Assembly: GCA_009746045.1 (NCBI GenBank)
Contig: RPFO01001285.1
Location: forward strand, 1 to 26,571
DNA: 26,571 nucleotides
From: Mesostigma viride
Lineage: Eukaryota > Streptophyta > Mesostigmatophyceae > Mesostigmatales > Mesostigmataceae
Reading direction: 5' to 3'
Shown here: piece by piece, positions 1-9,809 of the stretch
How the letters are laid out: every line of letters starts with the position of its first letter
Numbering within the stretch: the stretch's first letter is position 1
Notes under the pieces: generated by a model
Seen by the model: the letters and a program-made list of their open reading frames with translations, nothing else
What the model was told of the DNA's origin: nothing
Database searches by the model: none
Translations under genes and position numbers: made by a program

Positions 1-650
1 TGCGTGGGCCTATGGTTGATGGCATGCGTGGTCTGGGGGTGGCATGCGCGGGCGCGGTGGATGGCACACGTGCGCCGCGTGGTTGATGGCACGCGTGGGT
101 GTACTTGCTTGCATGCGTGGACGTGGTGGTCAACGGCATGCATGCGTGTGTGGTTGGTCACATACGTGTGCGTGGTTGTTGGCACACGTGGGCGTGGTTG
201 CTGTCACGCACGGGCGTGGTGGTGGATGGCATGCGTGGACACGGCGGTTTGTTGCATGTGTGGGCCTGGTGGTCGGTGGTGTGCGTGGGTATGGCGATTG
301 ATGGCCGCGGGGGGGGGGGGCCGTAGCCGATGGCATGCATGGACATGTGGGTCACTGGCACGCGGGGATGTGGTTGCTGGCATGCGTGGGCGCGGTGGGT
401 GGTGGCAGTGGCGGCGGTGGATGTCATGCGTGGGTGTCAATCAGATGGCATGCGCGGGTGTGCCGGTGGATGGCATGCGTGGGTGGTGTGGTGGGTGGCG
501 TCCGCGGGGGCCTGGGTGGCCGGCGCGTCGATGCCATGGGTGGCATCCGCGGATGTCTCACATGGCAAGCATTGGTGTGTTGGTTTCTGGCGCGCGTGCG
601 TGTGGTGGTGGGTGGCCTGCATGGGCGTGGTGGGCAGGGGCACGTGGTGG
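1..650. repeat. Degenerate GC-rich minisatellite, period about 24 bp
   Basis: The region is built from imperfect copies of a unit like GATGGCATGCGTGGGCGTGG, with irregular spacing of roughly 21-26 bp. Much of it alternates purine and pyrimidine (GCATGCGTG, CACACGTG, GCGCGCGTGCGTGTG), and there is a run of G near 309-320. Long open frames cross it on both strands, but their products are W/G/C/H-rich repeats with no domain, so I do not call them genes. It lies directly upstream of the EsV-1-7 gene, and the array reaches the first base of the window. Confidence 0.85.
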
Positions 651-777
651 TGGGAGACGCGCCGCCGTCACTTACCCACGCTCTGCTCGCGGGCCCCGTG
701 GTGATGTCGTAAAACACTGTGTGCAGAATGGGACGCGCCGGACTGGCGAGCCGAGCGGGAACCACGCCGAGAATAGC

Positions 778-2539
778 ATGGTGAACGTGCGGAGTTCCAG
801 GTGCCAACACCCGACCGGGTGTGATGCGCGACCCTCGTTTGCGGAGCGCGGCGCCAAGAAGGCCCGGTTCTGCAAGAAGCACAAAGAGGATGGCATGGTG
901 GACGTGGTGCATCCCAGGTGCCAACACCCGCCCGGGTGTGATGCGCAACCCTCGTTTGCGGAGCGCGGCGCCAAGAAGGCCCGGTTCTGCAAGAAGCACA
1001 AAGAGGATGGCATGGTGGACGTGGTGACTCCCAGGTGCCAACACCCGGGGGTGCGAGGCGACACCCTCGTTTGCGGAGCGCGGCGCCAAGAAGGCCCGGT
1101 TCTGCGAGAAGCACAAAGAGGATGGCATGGTGAACGTGCGGAGTTCCAGGTGCCAACACCCGACCGGGTGTGATGCGCAACCCTCGTTTGCGGAGCGCGG
1201 CGCCAAGAAGCCCCGGTTCTGCAAGAAGCACAAAGAGGATGGCATGGTGGACGTGGTGAATCCCAGGTGCCAACACCCGCCCGGGTGTGATGCGCGACCC
1301 TCGTTTGCGGAGCGCGGCGCCAAGAAGGCCCGGTTCTGCGAGAAGCACAAAGAGGATGGCATGGTGGACGTGGTGAATCCCAGGTGCCAACACCCGCCGG
1401 GTGTGATGCGCAACCCTCGTTTGCGGAGCGCGGCGCCAAGAAGCCCCGGTTCTGCAAGAAGCACAAAGAGGATGGCATGGTGGACGTGGTGAATCCCAGG
1501 TGCCAACACCCGCCCGGGTGTGATGCGCGACCCTCGTTTGCGGAGCGCGGCGCCAAGAAGCCCCGGTTCTGCAAGAAGCACAAAGAGGATGGCATGGTGG
1601 ACGTGGTGAATCCCAGGTGCAACACCCGGAAGGGTGTGAGGCGTATGCAAGATGGGGCGACGTGGGTAAACGCGCCGTCCACTGCGCGAAGCACAAGGAA
1701 GACACCGCCGTCCCTGAGCCGCGACAACGGTGCAAGGCGGACGCATGCCGGGCCGTGGGCACGTACGCGGACCCGGATCATGGCGAGCGCTTCTGCGACG
1801 CCCACGCAGAGGCGGGCCACTGGCGGCTGACGGGCATGTGCGACGACTGTGGTCTACACTGGGAGTGGAGATCGGGGGTGCCCGTGGTCCTCACCCCAGC
1901 AGAGGGCAAGATCGCGGGCCAGCGACGGCCCCTTCACAACCGCTGCGTGTACTGCGACCCCGTCGTGTTCAACAATCATCGACACCGCGAGGAGTGGAAG
2001 GTGGCCGCTGCCCTACAGAAGGTGCGCATCGCCCGGTGGACGCTGGTGCACGACCGGCGGATCCACGGCGGCGAGTGCGTGGCGAGCCGGCCGGATTTCA
2101 TCATATACACGGATGGTGCCCACGTCGTCATCGTCGAGGTCGACGAGCACCAGCACCGCTCGTACGACCAGTACTGCGAGCTCGTGCGGCTGTTCAACCT
2201 CGGACAGTCGTGCGAGGGGCTGCCGCTGCTGGTCATCAGATACAACCCCCACTCGTACCGCAGCTCCGGGGGGGAACTCGTCCACGGGGGACCGATGCCA
2301 GCGACGAGCAGCGACAGGCCGTGCTGCTGTCGTACGTGACGGCGTTGCTAGACAATTCGTACAACCCCCACGAGCGCAAACCGCAAGTGCACTGCCGAGC
2401 AGTGAAGCTTTTCTACAATGGATGGGATGACGACGCCATGACCGTGCCCACCGACGAGGGCCCCCACTGGCTGGACATCCAGCTAGTCGACAAGCCCTAC
2501 GAGATCGCCTGCCTGGCGGAGGCGGCGATCGAGCCGTAG
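778..2539 (+). pseudogene. EsV-1-7 cysteine-repeat protein with PD-(D/E)XK nuclease-like C-terminus, frameshifted
   Basis: Eight near-identical 39-residue units follow the pattern C-X5-C-X16-C-X2-H-X12 (for example CQHPTGC, then FCKKH and GMVDVV), matching the EsV-1-7 motif known from Ectocarpus virus EsV-1 and brown-algal IMMEDIATE UPRIGHT. Two diverged units follow (about 1618-1825), then two CXXC pairs (CDDC, CVYC). The C-terminal block has RPDF (2088-2099), VEVDEHQH (2133-2156) and a later RYNPHSY. That arrangement is seen in nuclease-like PD-(D/E)XK domains of algal and giant-virus repeat proteins. The ATG at 778 is the nearest upstream start in frame with unit 1, and the stop is TAG at 2537-2539. 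The frame breaks near 1050-1070 (2 bp short), about 1393-1400 (1 bp short), 1618-1621 (1 bp short) and 2267-2296 (in or near a G run). The gene is either a pseudogene or an intact gene carrying sequencing indels. Function is unknown; a zinc-binding, nucleic-acid-directed role is inferred. An upstream exon is possible. Confidence 0.75.
801..1733 (+). repeat. Coding 117-bp tandem repeat (EsV-1-7 units)
   Basis: The marker GTGCCAACAC recurs at 801, 918, 1035, 1150, 1267, 1384 and 1500, and in a shortened form at 1617. Spacings are 117, 117, 115, 117, 117, 116 and 117. The units are nearly identical at the DNA level, including third codon positions, so the array arose by recent tandem duplication or is kept uniform by gene conversion. 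The last repeat-like units (after 1620) are much more diverged and probably represent the ancestral repeats. Confidence 0.93.
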
Positions 2540-2624
2540 CTGGCGCGTCGCGCATGTTGTGTTGGGTAGTCACACGCTCGTGGATGTAGACCGACCGGTT
2601 TGGTTGTGCTGAACACCGGCCTCT

Positions 2625-2629
2625 TGTAA
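2625..2629 (+). promoter_or_regulatory. Candidate TGTAA polyadenylation signal
   Basis: TGTAA lies 86 bp after the stop codon of the EsV-1-7 gene, in the context CTCTTGTAAACC. UGUAA is the usual near-upstream poly(A) element of chlorophyte green algae. A 5-mer can occur by chance, so this is only moderate evidence. Confidence 0.4.
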
Positions 2630-2639
2630 ACCACACATG

Positions 2640-3109
2640 TGCCGAGGTGGCTGTCCTGATGCCTGCGAAAACGCCTAAATGGAGGACGCTGGGACCGTAT
2701 ATTTAACCAATAAATGGGCAGAAATACTGCCGATGCATCGGCTGTAACTTCACAATTTTGCAAACCAGATGCCATCCAACCCACCCATATCCAATGGCTG
2801 TCCTTGGGGGCCAAGCATGTCCATGAGTTGCCCTTCGGGGTGAGCTATCACAACCTCACATATATGCAGGGTAGGCCATGTATAACTGCCGTCAAAGTCA
2901 GGGGGGTCAAGACGCGCGTATTCATTTTTGGTAGAATGTGCATTTTGAATTATGTTGTAAGAGCTAGGCACCTACCACTTCAGGGATGATAAACAATTAG
3001 CTGCCGAACAGTTTGAGCCATTGGGGTCATCATTTGGGTGGGTATACCAGCAATTACACCCAGTACAGCCCGTAGGGGTACCGGTGGTAAAAAGCAGCCA
3101 AGGGGGTAG
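2640..3109. other. Non-coding stretch, no gene recognised
   Basis: I see no domain, exon or clear repeat here. It may hold the far, more decayed end of the old transposon copy that is clear from about 3110. I could not align this part convincingly with the intact copy. Confidence 0.4.
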
Positions 3110-4160
3110 GGGTGGGCATACTACCTACTAATATGGCCACCAACCATGCCAAACAATACATTTCCCTTCCACAATGATGGGGAAACATAACTGCATCATC
3201 ACACTGCCCTTACATGGCACCTATGTGCAGGTGCCACCTTGTCCATGCACGTAGGTAACGTGGTACGGATACCCTACGCAAGGCATGCGTTCTAGGAGGC
3301 AGCCACCAACAAACTAGTGATGTTGAGCCTATTTCAGCCTGCCCTAGCAAGGATAAACTAGGCCTAAGCCGCTATAGCTTGCCAGGTGATGGCCAGCACA
3401 CCTGGTGGCACATGCTGTCAATGGGAAGCTTTTACTCACCAGTTACGTGCTTGATGATGCCACAGAGACCAGCCAACTGCCTCACACTCATGCAATATGT
3501 GTATGGGAAATGTATAACAAACATACATGGAGGTATTCAAACCCATACAGCCTCTAAAACTTATCACCATCACCCTGTGGCAGGTCAACTGACTGAGGGA
3601 AGCATCTAATAAGGGTGTTTTAGAAAGGGGCTAGGCCAGGGTCAAGAAAGAGCATGAATAATGCAAAAAGAATGTGCTACACAAGCTAGAACGTATATAT
3701 AAATGTCAAACATCGACAGGAAAACGATGCTTGAGCTTTACCAGGCATGGATGGCGTTACCTTGGCCCAGGCGGTGGCCGCAAAATGGCGCATTTCGGCA
3801 CACCAAAGTTGTGCAGCATGGTCGCTGGATTCGGCGATTTCTGGCCACCCTTGCACGTTTACGAATACTATGTATCATAAAAAGTAAAAAGAAACCGATA
3901 TATCCTTTAAAATACGCCGGAAATGTATTGCTGTCAACGTTTCTATCGTCCGGCCTGATCGCAGTTTTTTCCAGCGAGAGCGCTGCCGACACCTATCAAA
4001 TGGCATTCCCGCGAACCAATAATTGGCCTGTATCATCTTTAGGACGTATAAAATCGATTTCCTGAGTTTGGTCAGGAAATTCTGACGAACACGTAAATGC
4101 CATGCGTGGGCGCAAGCCGCCATGGCCAGGTCGTCGTTTTCCGGAATGCACGTTGTAAGT
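3110..4160 (-). mobile_element. Old diverged inverted copy of the TTAA-type element found at 24387-26104
   Basis: Read on the + strand, this segment matches the reverse complement of about 24630-25690 over its whole length, in the same order, at roughly 70% identity by eye. Anchors shared by both copies include GGCGCAAGCCGCCATGG (about 4107), TGTATCATCTTTAGGAC (about 4029), GGCGTTACCTTGGCCCAGGC (about 3754), GTCAAGAAAGAGCA (about 3641), and a block around 3112-3220 with GGCCACCAACCATG and TGCATCATCA. No terminal inverted repeat or target duplication is visible here, and similarity stops abruptly after about 4160. It is a fossil member of the same family, or an internal piece of a larger relative. 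No coding capacity is recognised. Confidence 0.75.
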
Positions 4161-4769
4161 ACTGTCGTTTCTGAGGGTGCCCACGGGTGCCGACTCAATA
4201 ATCCAGGGCCTGCCAAGGACGCAGATGAACGGTTGGAGGAAACCCTACGGTGTACGTCAGATGTGAGGCTTGGGACACAACAACAACAACGACGGTGTAA
4301 GATCTTACGGCAGATCCACCCCACTTCATTTTCACGTGCCCTGCAGGCTGGAGAAGTTTTTTACAGCTTCCAGCAGAAGAGAGTATGAATGCAGGCGGAC
4401 AGCATTACAGAGCTTTTCTTTGTAGGTAACCCGGTAAGTGGGTATTGCGGTAACCCGGTAATGGCAGTGGCTTGCCCTAGCTGGTTTGACCAGCCTTCTC
4501 CACTGGCTTGGATGTTTTTTTGTTTCACATGAAGTCTTGGCGTAGACAAAAAGGATAAGTGGTAGGAACGATGGTTACCGCTTGACATGCGTTGCATTGC
4601 TTATCCATTTCTCGTGCCTGCAACAGCCGTGGCAGTCTCCTCGATGCGCAGTAGAACAACCATGTACAGTAGAAAAATCGCACAGCCGCTGGCTGTACAT
4701 ATTACTTGGATCTGCCATGCTTCCATCGCGTAAAAGTTTGGTGTCTTCGTAGCTGTGATTCACGGCCTC
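4161..4769. other. Intergenic region upstream of the CDC14-like gene
   Basis: No gene is recognised. There is a short direct repeat of GGTAACCCGGTAA (about 4425-4460). An in-frame TAA at 4731-4733 closes the frame upstream of the CDC14-like start at 4770, so the promoter and 5' UTR of that gene should lie here. I cannot identify a convincing TATA element. Confidence 0.4.
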
Positions 4770-7594
4770 ATGGCGGCACTTGATCCACTTGCGGATGCAA
4801 GCGAGGTCACACCAGGCAGGCTATACTTTATCCCGATCAAACGGATCGCATCCCTCCGGCATTCGCCTTTGGCGCGTGCAGGACATTGCTTCTGCGTCGA
4901 TGAGGAACTGGTACGCACATTCAGCTGTGTTTCTCCTTTCGTGAATGCTTAGACAGAGCACGGTTATGCATTAGCATTGAATATGGAACGACCGTTACCT
5001 GCAAATATCTTGCCCCTACGTAGAAGCTTACCTCTGTTCCATGATAAGCCTTGCCCTACACAACAGAGCATACTCGCAGATAGTAGCTACAAAACTAATC
5101 TAGAGGCATAATTCGAATGCTATATAATGGACAGTCAGCGTACTAACATTGGTTGTCAGCCATGCCGGCCGGCGGCCTGGCTGAAGTTCAATAGCACTCC
5201 ATTTGACAGGAACATTTAAACTTGGCGGGACAATGCGAGTTGACTGTTTGACTCTTACCTGGTAGTTGCTCGTGGGAGAGGTATGCAGAGGTTTTCTTGT
5301 TAGTCTGTGCTGCTATTGCCTCCAATCCAAGGTTGCCTGGAGGCCGAATCCATAGGCCAGTCCTAGCAAGCACTGCAGGAATTCCCTGAGACTGCCTTCC
5401 CTCCCACATTTTTTTTGGCTGGCATTCACTGGAAGCTTATATCAGCACCACGTGTGTGGGAACTCGGAGAGAGTTGAGCGACTGGGGGTCCCTTAGCAGC
5501 CAGGCAGGCACACACCATAATGTTGTTATCATCGTTGCCTTCTAGCGCGTTTGCTCAGATATATCATGTTTGCCGAAGGCAGCATGCTGCACCTACTGCG
5601 CCTGTTACATGCTGCTTCCGCTCTTGGATGGCTGCTTGCCGGTATCTCTGCTTAGAATTCGACCCCCTTCGCTAGTGCTTTCCTGACTGCACAGTAGCCA
5701 GCCTGGTGACAGCATGCCATGTGCTAGCAGGCTATCAGATCAGCCTAGCCGCGCGCAAACTGTGGCACAGCTTGGCGTTAGACAAGTATTTAGGCAAGTA
5801 TTGCTAAAGTATGACATTGGCCCACTAGTGCATCAGTCCATGCATACTGTGCTGCATGACATGCGAACCTTCAATACACCACTATCCTGATATGCTCGTG
5901 ATTTTACCTCAGTGCGGGACATGCATACAGTTTCGCGTGTCATGCGACCTCTCCATGCCTGGCTATTGTTTTGGCCGGAGTCTTCTCGTTCACGACTTCC
6001 TGCAGCTGCTTCCTTTCCTTTTGTGGCCTCCACCCACTTTGTATCAGATGCCTGCAGATAGTCAAGGCAGTGCCTTACAAAGCAGTAGGTTTCGGGGTGA
6101 ATATCAAGCAGGTCTCATTACAGTTGAACTCCCGGTGTTAAAAAACGTGTGTGATCACCCTCTTGCAGCCGCCCCATACCTTTCCAGCCTCGCTCAGCCT
6201 CGCCGCCTTGGTTGTTATGCAGCACTGCCACAATTTGTATTTCTGTGGAGATCGTAGATAGAAGTGGAAGAGGAAGAAGGGGTGGGGGTGGAAGAGGAAG
6301 AAGGGGTGGGGGTGGGAGTAATGGCTAATGATTATTACAGTTTTACTACGCAGGGCTCCCTTTGCCTGGTTCATAAAGAAGACTTCGTAGAAGAAACATA
6401 GCGGCATCTTGAACCTACCATCCCTACCAGCATTTGGGCTTTGCTTACACTCTCCCGTAACAGTGTAGGTCATGCTCTCTGTCATAGCGTCTCGCAAACT
6501 ACCTCCACACTTCTTACAAATGGTTATTCTACTGTATGTCATCCTGGTTTCCGCATTGCCATGGCACGGCTCTGCGTACGGCAGGTATACCAGCCATTCT
6601 TCGCCGACTTTGGCCCCCTCAACCTGGGACAGACGTATCGCTACTGCGAGCTGCTGCGCCACATCCTCAAGGTAGGCAAGGTGCCACGCGCTGTGACCAG
6701 CATGCGTGCCGGAGCTAGGTCAGAGCGGCGCTCCTGTGCACTTCCCATCCTCAAGGTAGGCAAGGTGCAGAGCAGCACGTTTCCTGGCAAGGATGGTTGC
6801 CATGGCAAGCGTAGGGCCTCTCCCCATAATTGTATTCTAGACAATCTTCTGGTGGCCAGTTTCTCGAGCATCATGCTCAATCCTGATGCCAAAGCCGAGT
6901 AGTGCTGCCAGCGCTGCAAGGTGGGTGTTGGCCATTCTCCACACACGGCCTTGCCTCGGTAGCAAATTTTGAGTTGAGAGTAAGACCTTGTAAGAGCAAA
7001 CTTGCCATTGGTGAGACTGGCACGTCCACTCTATGGTGTTGCATTCCACGCTGATGGCTCACCAAGAGATCCCAGGGGTGCACGGTCAGGACGGATATTT
7101 CTTAGAGACAGCAGCCAAAAGCTTGAAGAATTGAGAAGGCAGCCAAAAGTATATTGTCTGGCTCCTTAAAGACTTACCATGATGGTGGTTTGTGAACTCC
7201 CCGATGGAGCGTGCGTTTATCTGGTTAAGAATGATGCTATGCTGATAGCCATGCGATACGCTCATGCTACCGTCATGCCACCTTTACGCTACTGGGATTC
7301 TGTGCCACCCTTACACTACCCTAATGCCACCCTTATGCCACCTTAGTGCCACCCTTACGCTACCCTAATGCCACCCTTACGCTACCCTAATGCCACCCTT
7401 ATGCTACCCTAATGCCACCCTTATGCTACCTTAGTGCCACCCTTACGCTACCTTAGTGCCGCCCTTTGTGCTACCCCAATGCCACCCTTACGCTACTGTG
7501 ATTCTCTGCCCCGCAGGACACCGCGGCCGAGGGCAAAAAGGTGTTCCACATCACGAGCGGGGACCCCCACAAGCTCGCCAACTCCGCTGTGCTG
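4770..7594 (+). CDS. CDC14-type dual-specificity phosphatase, N-terminal part only (3 exons)
   Basis: The exons are 4770-4910, 6585-6671 and 7517-7594. All junctions are phase 0, with donors GTACGC, GTAGGC and GTGAGC and acceptors ending CAG. The joined 102 residues follow the CDC14 N-terminal (DSPn) domain: RLYF near residue 18, HCFCVDEEL before the first junction, then VYQPFFADFGPLNLG and YRYCELL, then KKVFHITSGDPHKLANSAVL. In the family this domain packs against the catalytic phosphatase domain, and CDC14 acts on phospho-Ser/Thr-Pro sites of cell-cycle and ciliary proteins. The ATG at 4770 follows an in-frame stop at 4731. The catalytic HCxAGxGR(T/S) exon and all other downstream exons are missing before the next gene at 10024. 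The locus is therefore a truncated copy, a misassembly, or a gene whose remainder lies beyond the window with YidD nested inside an intron. Introns are 1674 and 845 bp. Confidence 0.78.
6265..6316. repeat. 24-bp purine-rich repeat, two copies
   Basis: Two adjacent copies of a TGGAAGAGGAAGAAGGGGTG-type unit start at 6265 and 6289, within the first intron of the CDC14-like gene. The strand is strongly purine-biased. Confidence 0.8.
6663..6768 (+). repeat. Duplicated exon end and 5' splice site of CDC14-like exon 2
   Basis: A 22-bp segment covering the last nine bases of exon 2 and the start of the intron (6663-6684, ATCCTCAAG then GTAGGC) is repeated exactly at 6747-6768. The offset is 84 bp, a multiple of three, and the 28 codons between the two donor sites contain no stop. 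Confidence 0.9.
7255..7500. repeat. Minisatellite of about 22 bp in CDC14-like intron 2
   Basis: About a dozen imperfect copies of a unit like ACGCTACCCTAATGCCACCC run up to the exon 3 acceptor at 7516. The acceptor-side text CTACTG.GATTCT.TGCC occurs at both ends of the array (near 7291 and 7493), so the sequence next to the 3' splice site took part in the expansion. Confidence 0.88.
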
Positions 7595-7613
7595 GTGAGC
7601 GGAGAAGTGTGCT

Positions 7614-7830
7614 GCGCTGCCTGCTTGGTTGTTGATCGGGGGAAAAAGTGCCTGCGCTGCCTGCTTGGTTGTTGCTGGGGGGAGAGACGTGCATGCGCTG
7701 CCTGCTTGGTTGTTGCTGGGGGGAGAGACGTGCATGCGCTGCCTGCTTGGTTGTTGCTGGGGGAGAGACGTGCATGCGCTGCCTGCTTGGTTGTTGCTGG
7801 GGGGAGAGACGTGCATGCGCTGCCAGCATA
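7614..7830. repeat. 40-41-bp minisatellite just after CDC14-like exon 3
   Basis: The marker GCGCTGCCTGCTTGG begins at 7614, 7654, 7695, 7736 and 7776, and a partial copy starts at 7817. Spacing is 40-41 bp. The array starts only about 20 bp inside the intron that follows the exon ending at 7594. Open frames through it on both strands are a repeat artefact. Confidence 0.93.
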
Positions 7831-8715
7831 CCGGCTCGTGGTGTGGCGATTACTTAATTATCGGCCCTGTATCGGCCATGGAGAAAATCTTATGCATTAT
7901 TTTTCATTTGATATGTGGATCACGCGACATCAGGCACGGTGTTTGACATCAGGCACGGCAAAACTAGGTGATCCCCGACTACATGCAGCATGGTGTGAAA
8001 ATTAAAGACCCAGGTTGCCAACGATTAATACTTGGCGGGCCACGCCGAGAAGGGGACTGGGATGGCACGTGCATCAAATTTGCTCGTACAGAAGTTTACA
8101 TGTGACATGTACAGATGTTTGGCTGCCATGTCCGGCTAAGGCCACACTTTTTGAGGTCAGCAACAGCTCAATACAATTCGAGCCTGAGTCAATCTAATAT
8201 TTTAGCCCATGGAGTCGATTGCCCCCTCAGCTTTTGCCGTAACGACCAGACCGAATGCCCAGTCGTCGAGGGCAGTGCTACCTGCCGATACTTGGAATAT
8301 CAACTATTCCCGGCAGCGTAGGTTTTCCGAGCGAAGCAGTCGCCACAAACATTTTCAGACACGCGCGGCAGACGATCGACCTTCATTAGCAAGGTCTGCT
8401 ATAAGGCATGCCACTTGCCCTGCACAGTACCATGTTTTTTTACTGTTTGGATTACGTGAAATTATCTTGGGAATTGGAAATGCAAAATTCCGGGCCTATG
8501 ACCCGGGGAGCTAATACACTGTGGTGTGAAGCCGGATCTCGACTTTGCAACACGTGGCGTTGGCGGTTGTTAGCTAGCACCGTTGTTTCCAGCATTGGCG
8601 ACCATGCCGCAGTCGACGACGGCAGATGCCGTGATGGTTTCCTAGGCTTGCCTTCCAAGCCTTGAGAGGCTTGGGGGAGGCGGGCGGATTGTATGCTTGG
8701 AGGGAGGAATGGGGG
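7831..8715. other. Unexplained stretch, no gene recognised
   Basis: I looked for continuing CDC14 exons after plausible CAG acceptors and found none. The sequence is neither simple repeat nor any recognised transposon. Confidence 0.4.
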
Positions 8716-8812
8716 TTGTAAGTTGGTAGTGCCTACTGGTATTGCCTATAAATTGGTAGTGCCTAATGGTAACGCCTATGAATTGGTAGTGCCTCTCAAT
8801 ACAAGTTGGTAA
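8716..8812. repeat. Short tandem repeat, about 36 bp, three copies
   Basis: Three imperfect copies share AATTGGTAGTGCCT, and the first two also share a following TGGTA.CGCCTAT-type segment. No coding function is seen. Confidence 0.75.
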
Positions 8813-9009
8813 ATGTCAGCATCGCCTGCCAAAGGTTTTACCCTTCGTGACCTTGGTGTCTGATGGTGGCGCATGGCATGCTTCTTACTTGGATCGCTCT
8901 GCCTTTCACGCCTACCATTGCAGGCACTTGGTCGCTTCACGGGCGTCAGACTGCAAGGATGTCAGACAAGGTTAGCCTTGCCCATGCCAAGATCTTTGAA
9001 AAGGAGTAA

Positions 9010-9211
9010 CCCCCCACCCCACCCCACCCCACCCCACCCCACCCCACCCCACCCCACCCCACCCCACCCCACCCCACCCCACCCCACCCCACCCCACCCC
9101 ACCCCACCCCACCCCACCCCACCCCACCCCACCCCACCCCACCCCACCCCACCCCACCCCACCCCACCCCACCCCACCCCACCCCACCCCACCCCACCCC
9201 ACCCCACCCCC
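9010..9211. repeat. (CCCCA)n microsatellite, about 40 perfect copies
   Basis: About 200 bp of uninterrupted CCCCA on the + strand, GGGGT on the minus strand. The minus strand has G runs of four every five bases, which suits G-quadruplex formation. It lies between the last CDC14-like exon and the YidD gene. Long open frames here are artefacts of the repeat. Confidence 0.97.
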
Positions 9212-9529
9212 TGTGATCATTTTTATCCATAGCAATTGACAGCAATGTGGAGAAGATTGTGGCAGGGCATCAGCAACCTGGGCCACGGTCTTTGCACGGC
9301 ATGACCCCGTGTGTGAACATCTCTATTAATCGCATTTCACACTGGTCAGATAGGCGGCTAGCATATGGTGGCTACCATATTGCATGGCATCAAGTAATCA
9401 ACTCAACCATCGAGCCCTGACTCTGTTTTGAACACCCTATTATTTTCCTCTTAAGTGTCCCAAGAACAGGTTTTTAGCAGCCTTTTGGGGCCTCGAATAC
9501 CCGGCTAGATCAGTGAAATAGATTATTTG

Positions 9530-9625
9530 GAACGATACTGGATTCGAACACAGGACCTCTCGCATGATTTCATGACTATAGGGGTCTCCTGATCCGAAGG
9601 CATCCCAAGCGATAGCCCAACTGCG
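9530..9625 (-). pseudogene. tRNA-like or tRNA-derived SINE fragment
   Basis: On the minus strand the text CATGCGAGAGGTCC is followed by TGTTCGAATCC, one base off a pol III B box, and looks like the 3' half of a tRNA. A weak A-box-like stretch (CTATCGCTTGGGATG) lies about 60 bp upstream. The T stem does not pair properly and no full cloverleaf forms by eye, so it is at best a decayed tRNA or SINE head. Confidence 0.3.
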
Positions 9626-9809
9626 AAAAAGCTCTTTATCGGAGAACGGTGCAAGTGTGTCCGAAATTCTCCAATACGAACCAGTGGATCGAATCTAACT
9701 GCTAGCCCCACGGGGGCGGATGTGAGTAGGAGTACTACTCACTGGGTCACGCCGGCGGAAGCCGTGCAAAGGTGACTGCTGGTTGACAACGGCTGCACTC
9801 TGGACCTCC

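Noticed and set aside
4-777. Long open frame running from the window start into the EsV-1-7 repeats
   Set aside because: The first 650 bases are a degenerate minisatellite that is open in several frames on both strands; the product is low-complexity with no domain.
424-1820. Long minus-strand open frames of 364-440 codons opposite the EsV-1-7 repeats
   Set aside because: They are antisense shadows of a 117-bp repeat whose length is divisible by three; the conserved Cys/His pattern is on the + strand.
9010-9211. CCCCA tract as a telomere or interstitial telomere
   Set aside because: Green-algal telomeres are TTTAGGG- or TTTTAGGG-type; GGGGT does not match, and unique sequence flanks both sides.
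8873-9286. Open frames made of Pro-His-Pro-Thr or Gly-Trp-Gly-Gly-Val repeats
   Set aside because: They are pure translations of the CCCCA microsatellite.
9530-9625. Functional tRNA gene on the minus strand
   Set aside because: The B box is one base off and the T stem does not pair; no complete cloverleaf could be drawn.
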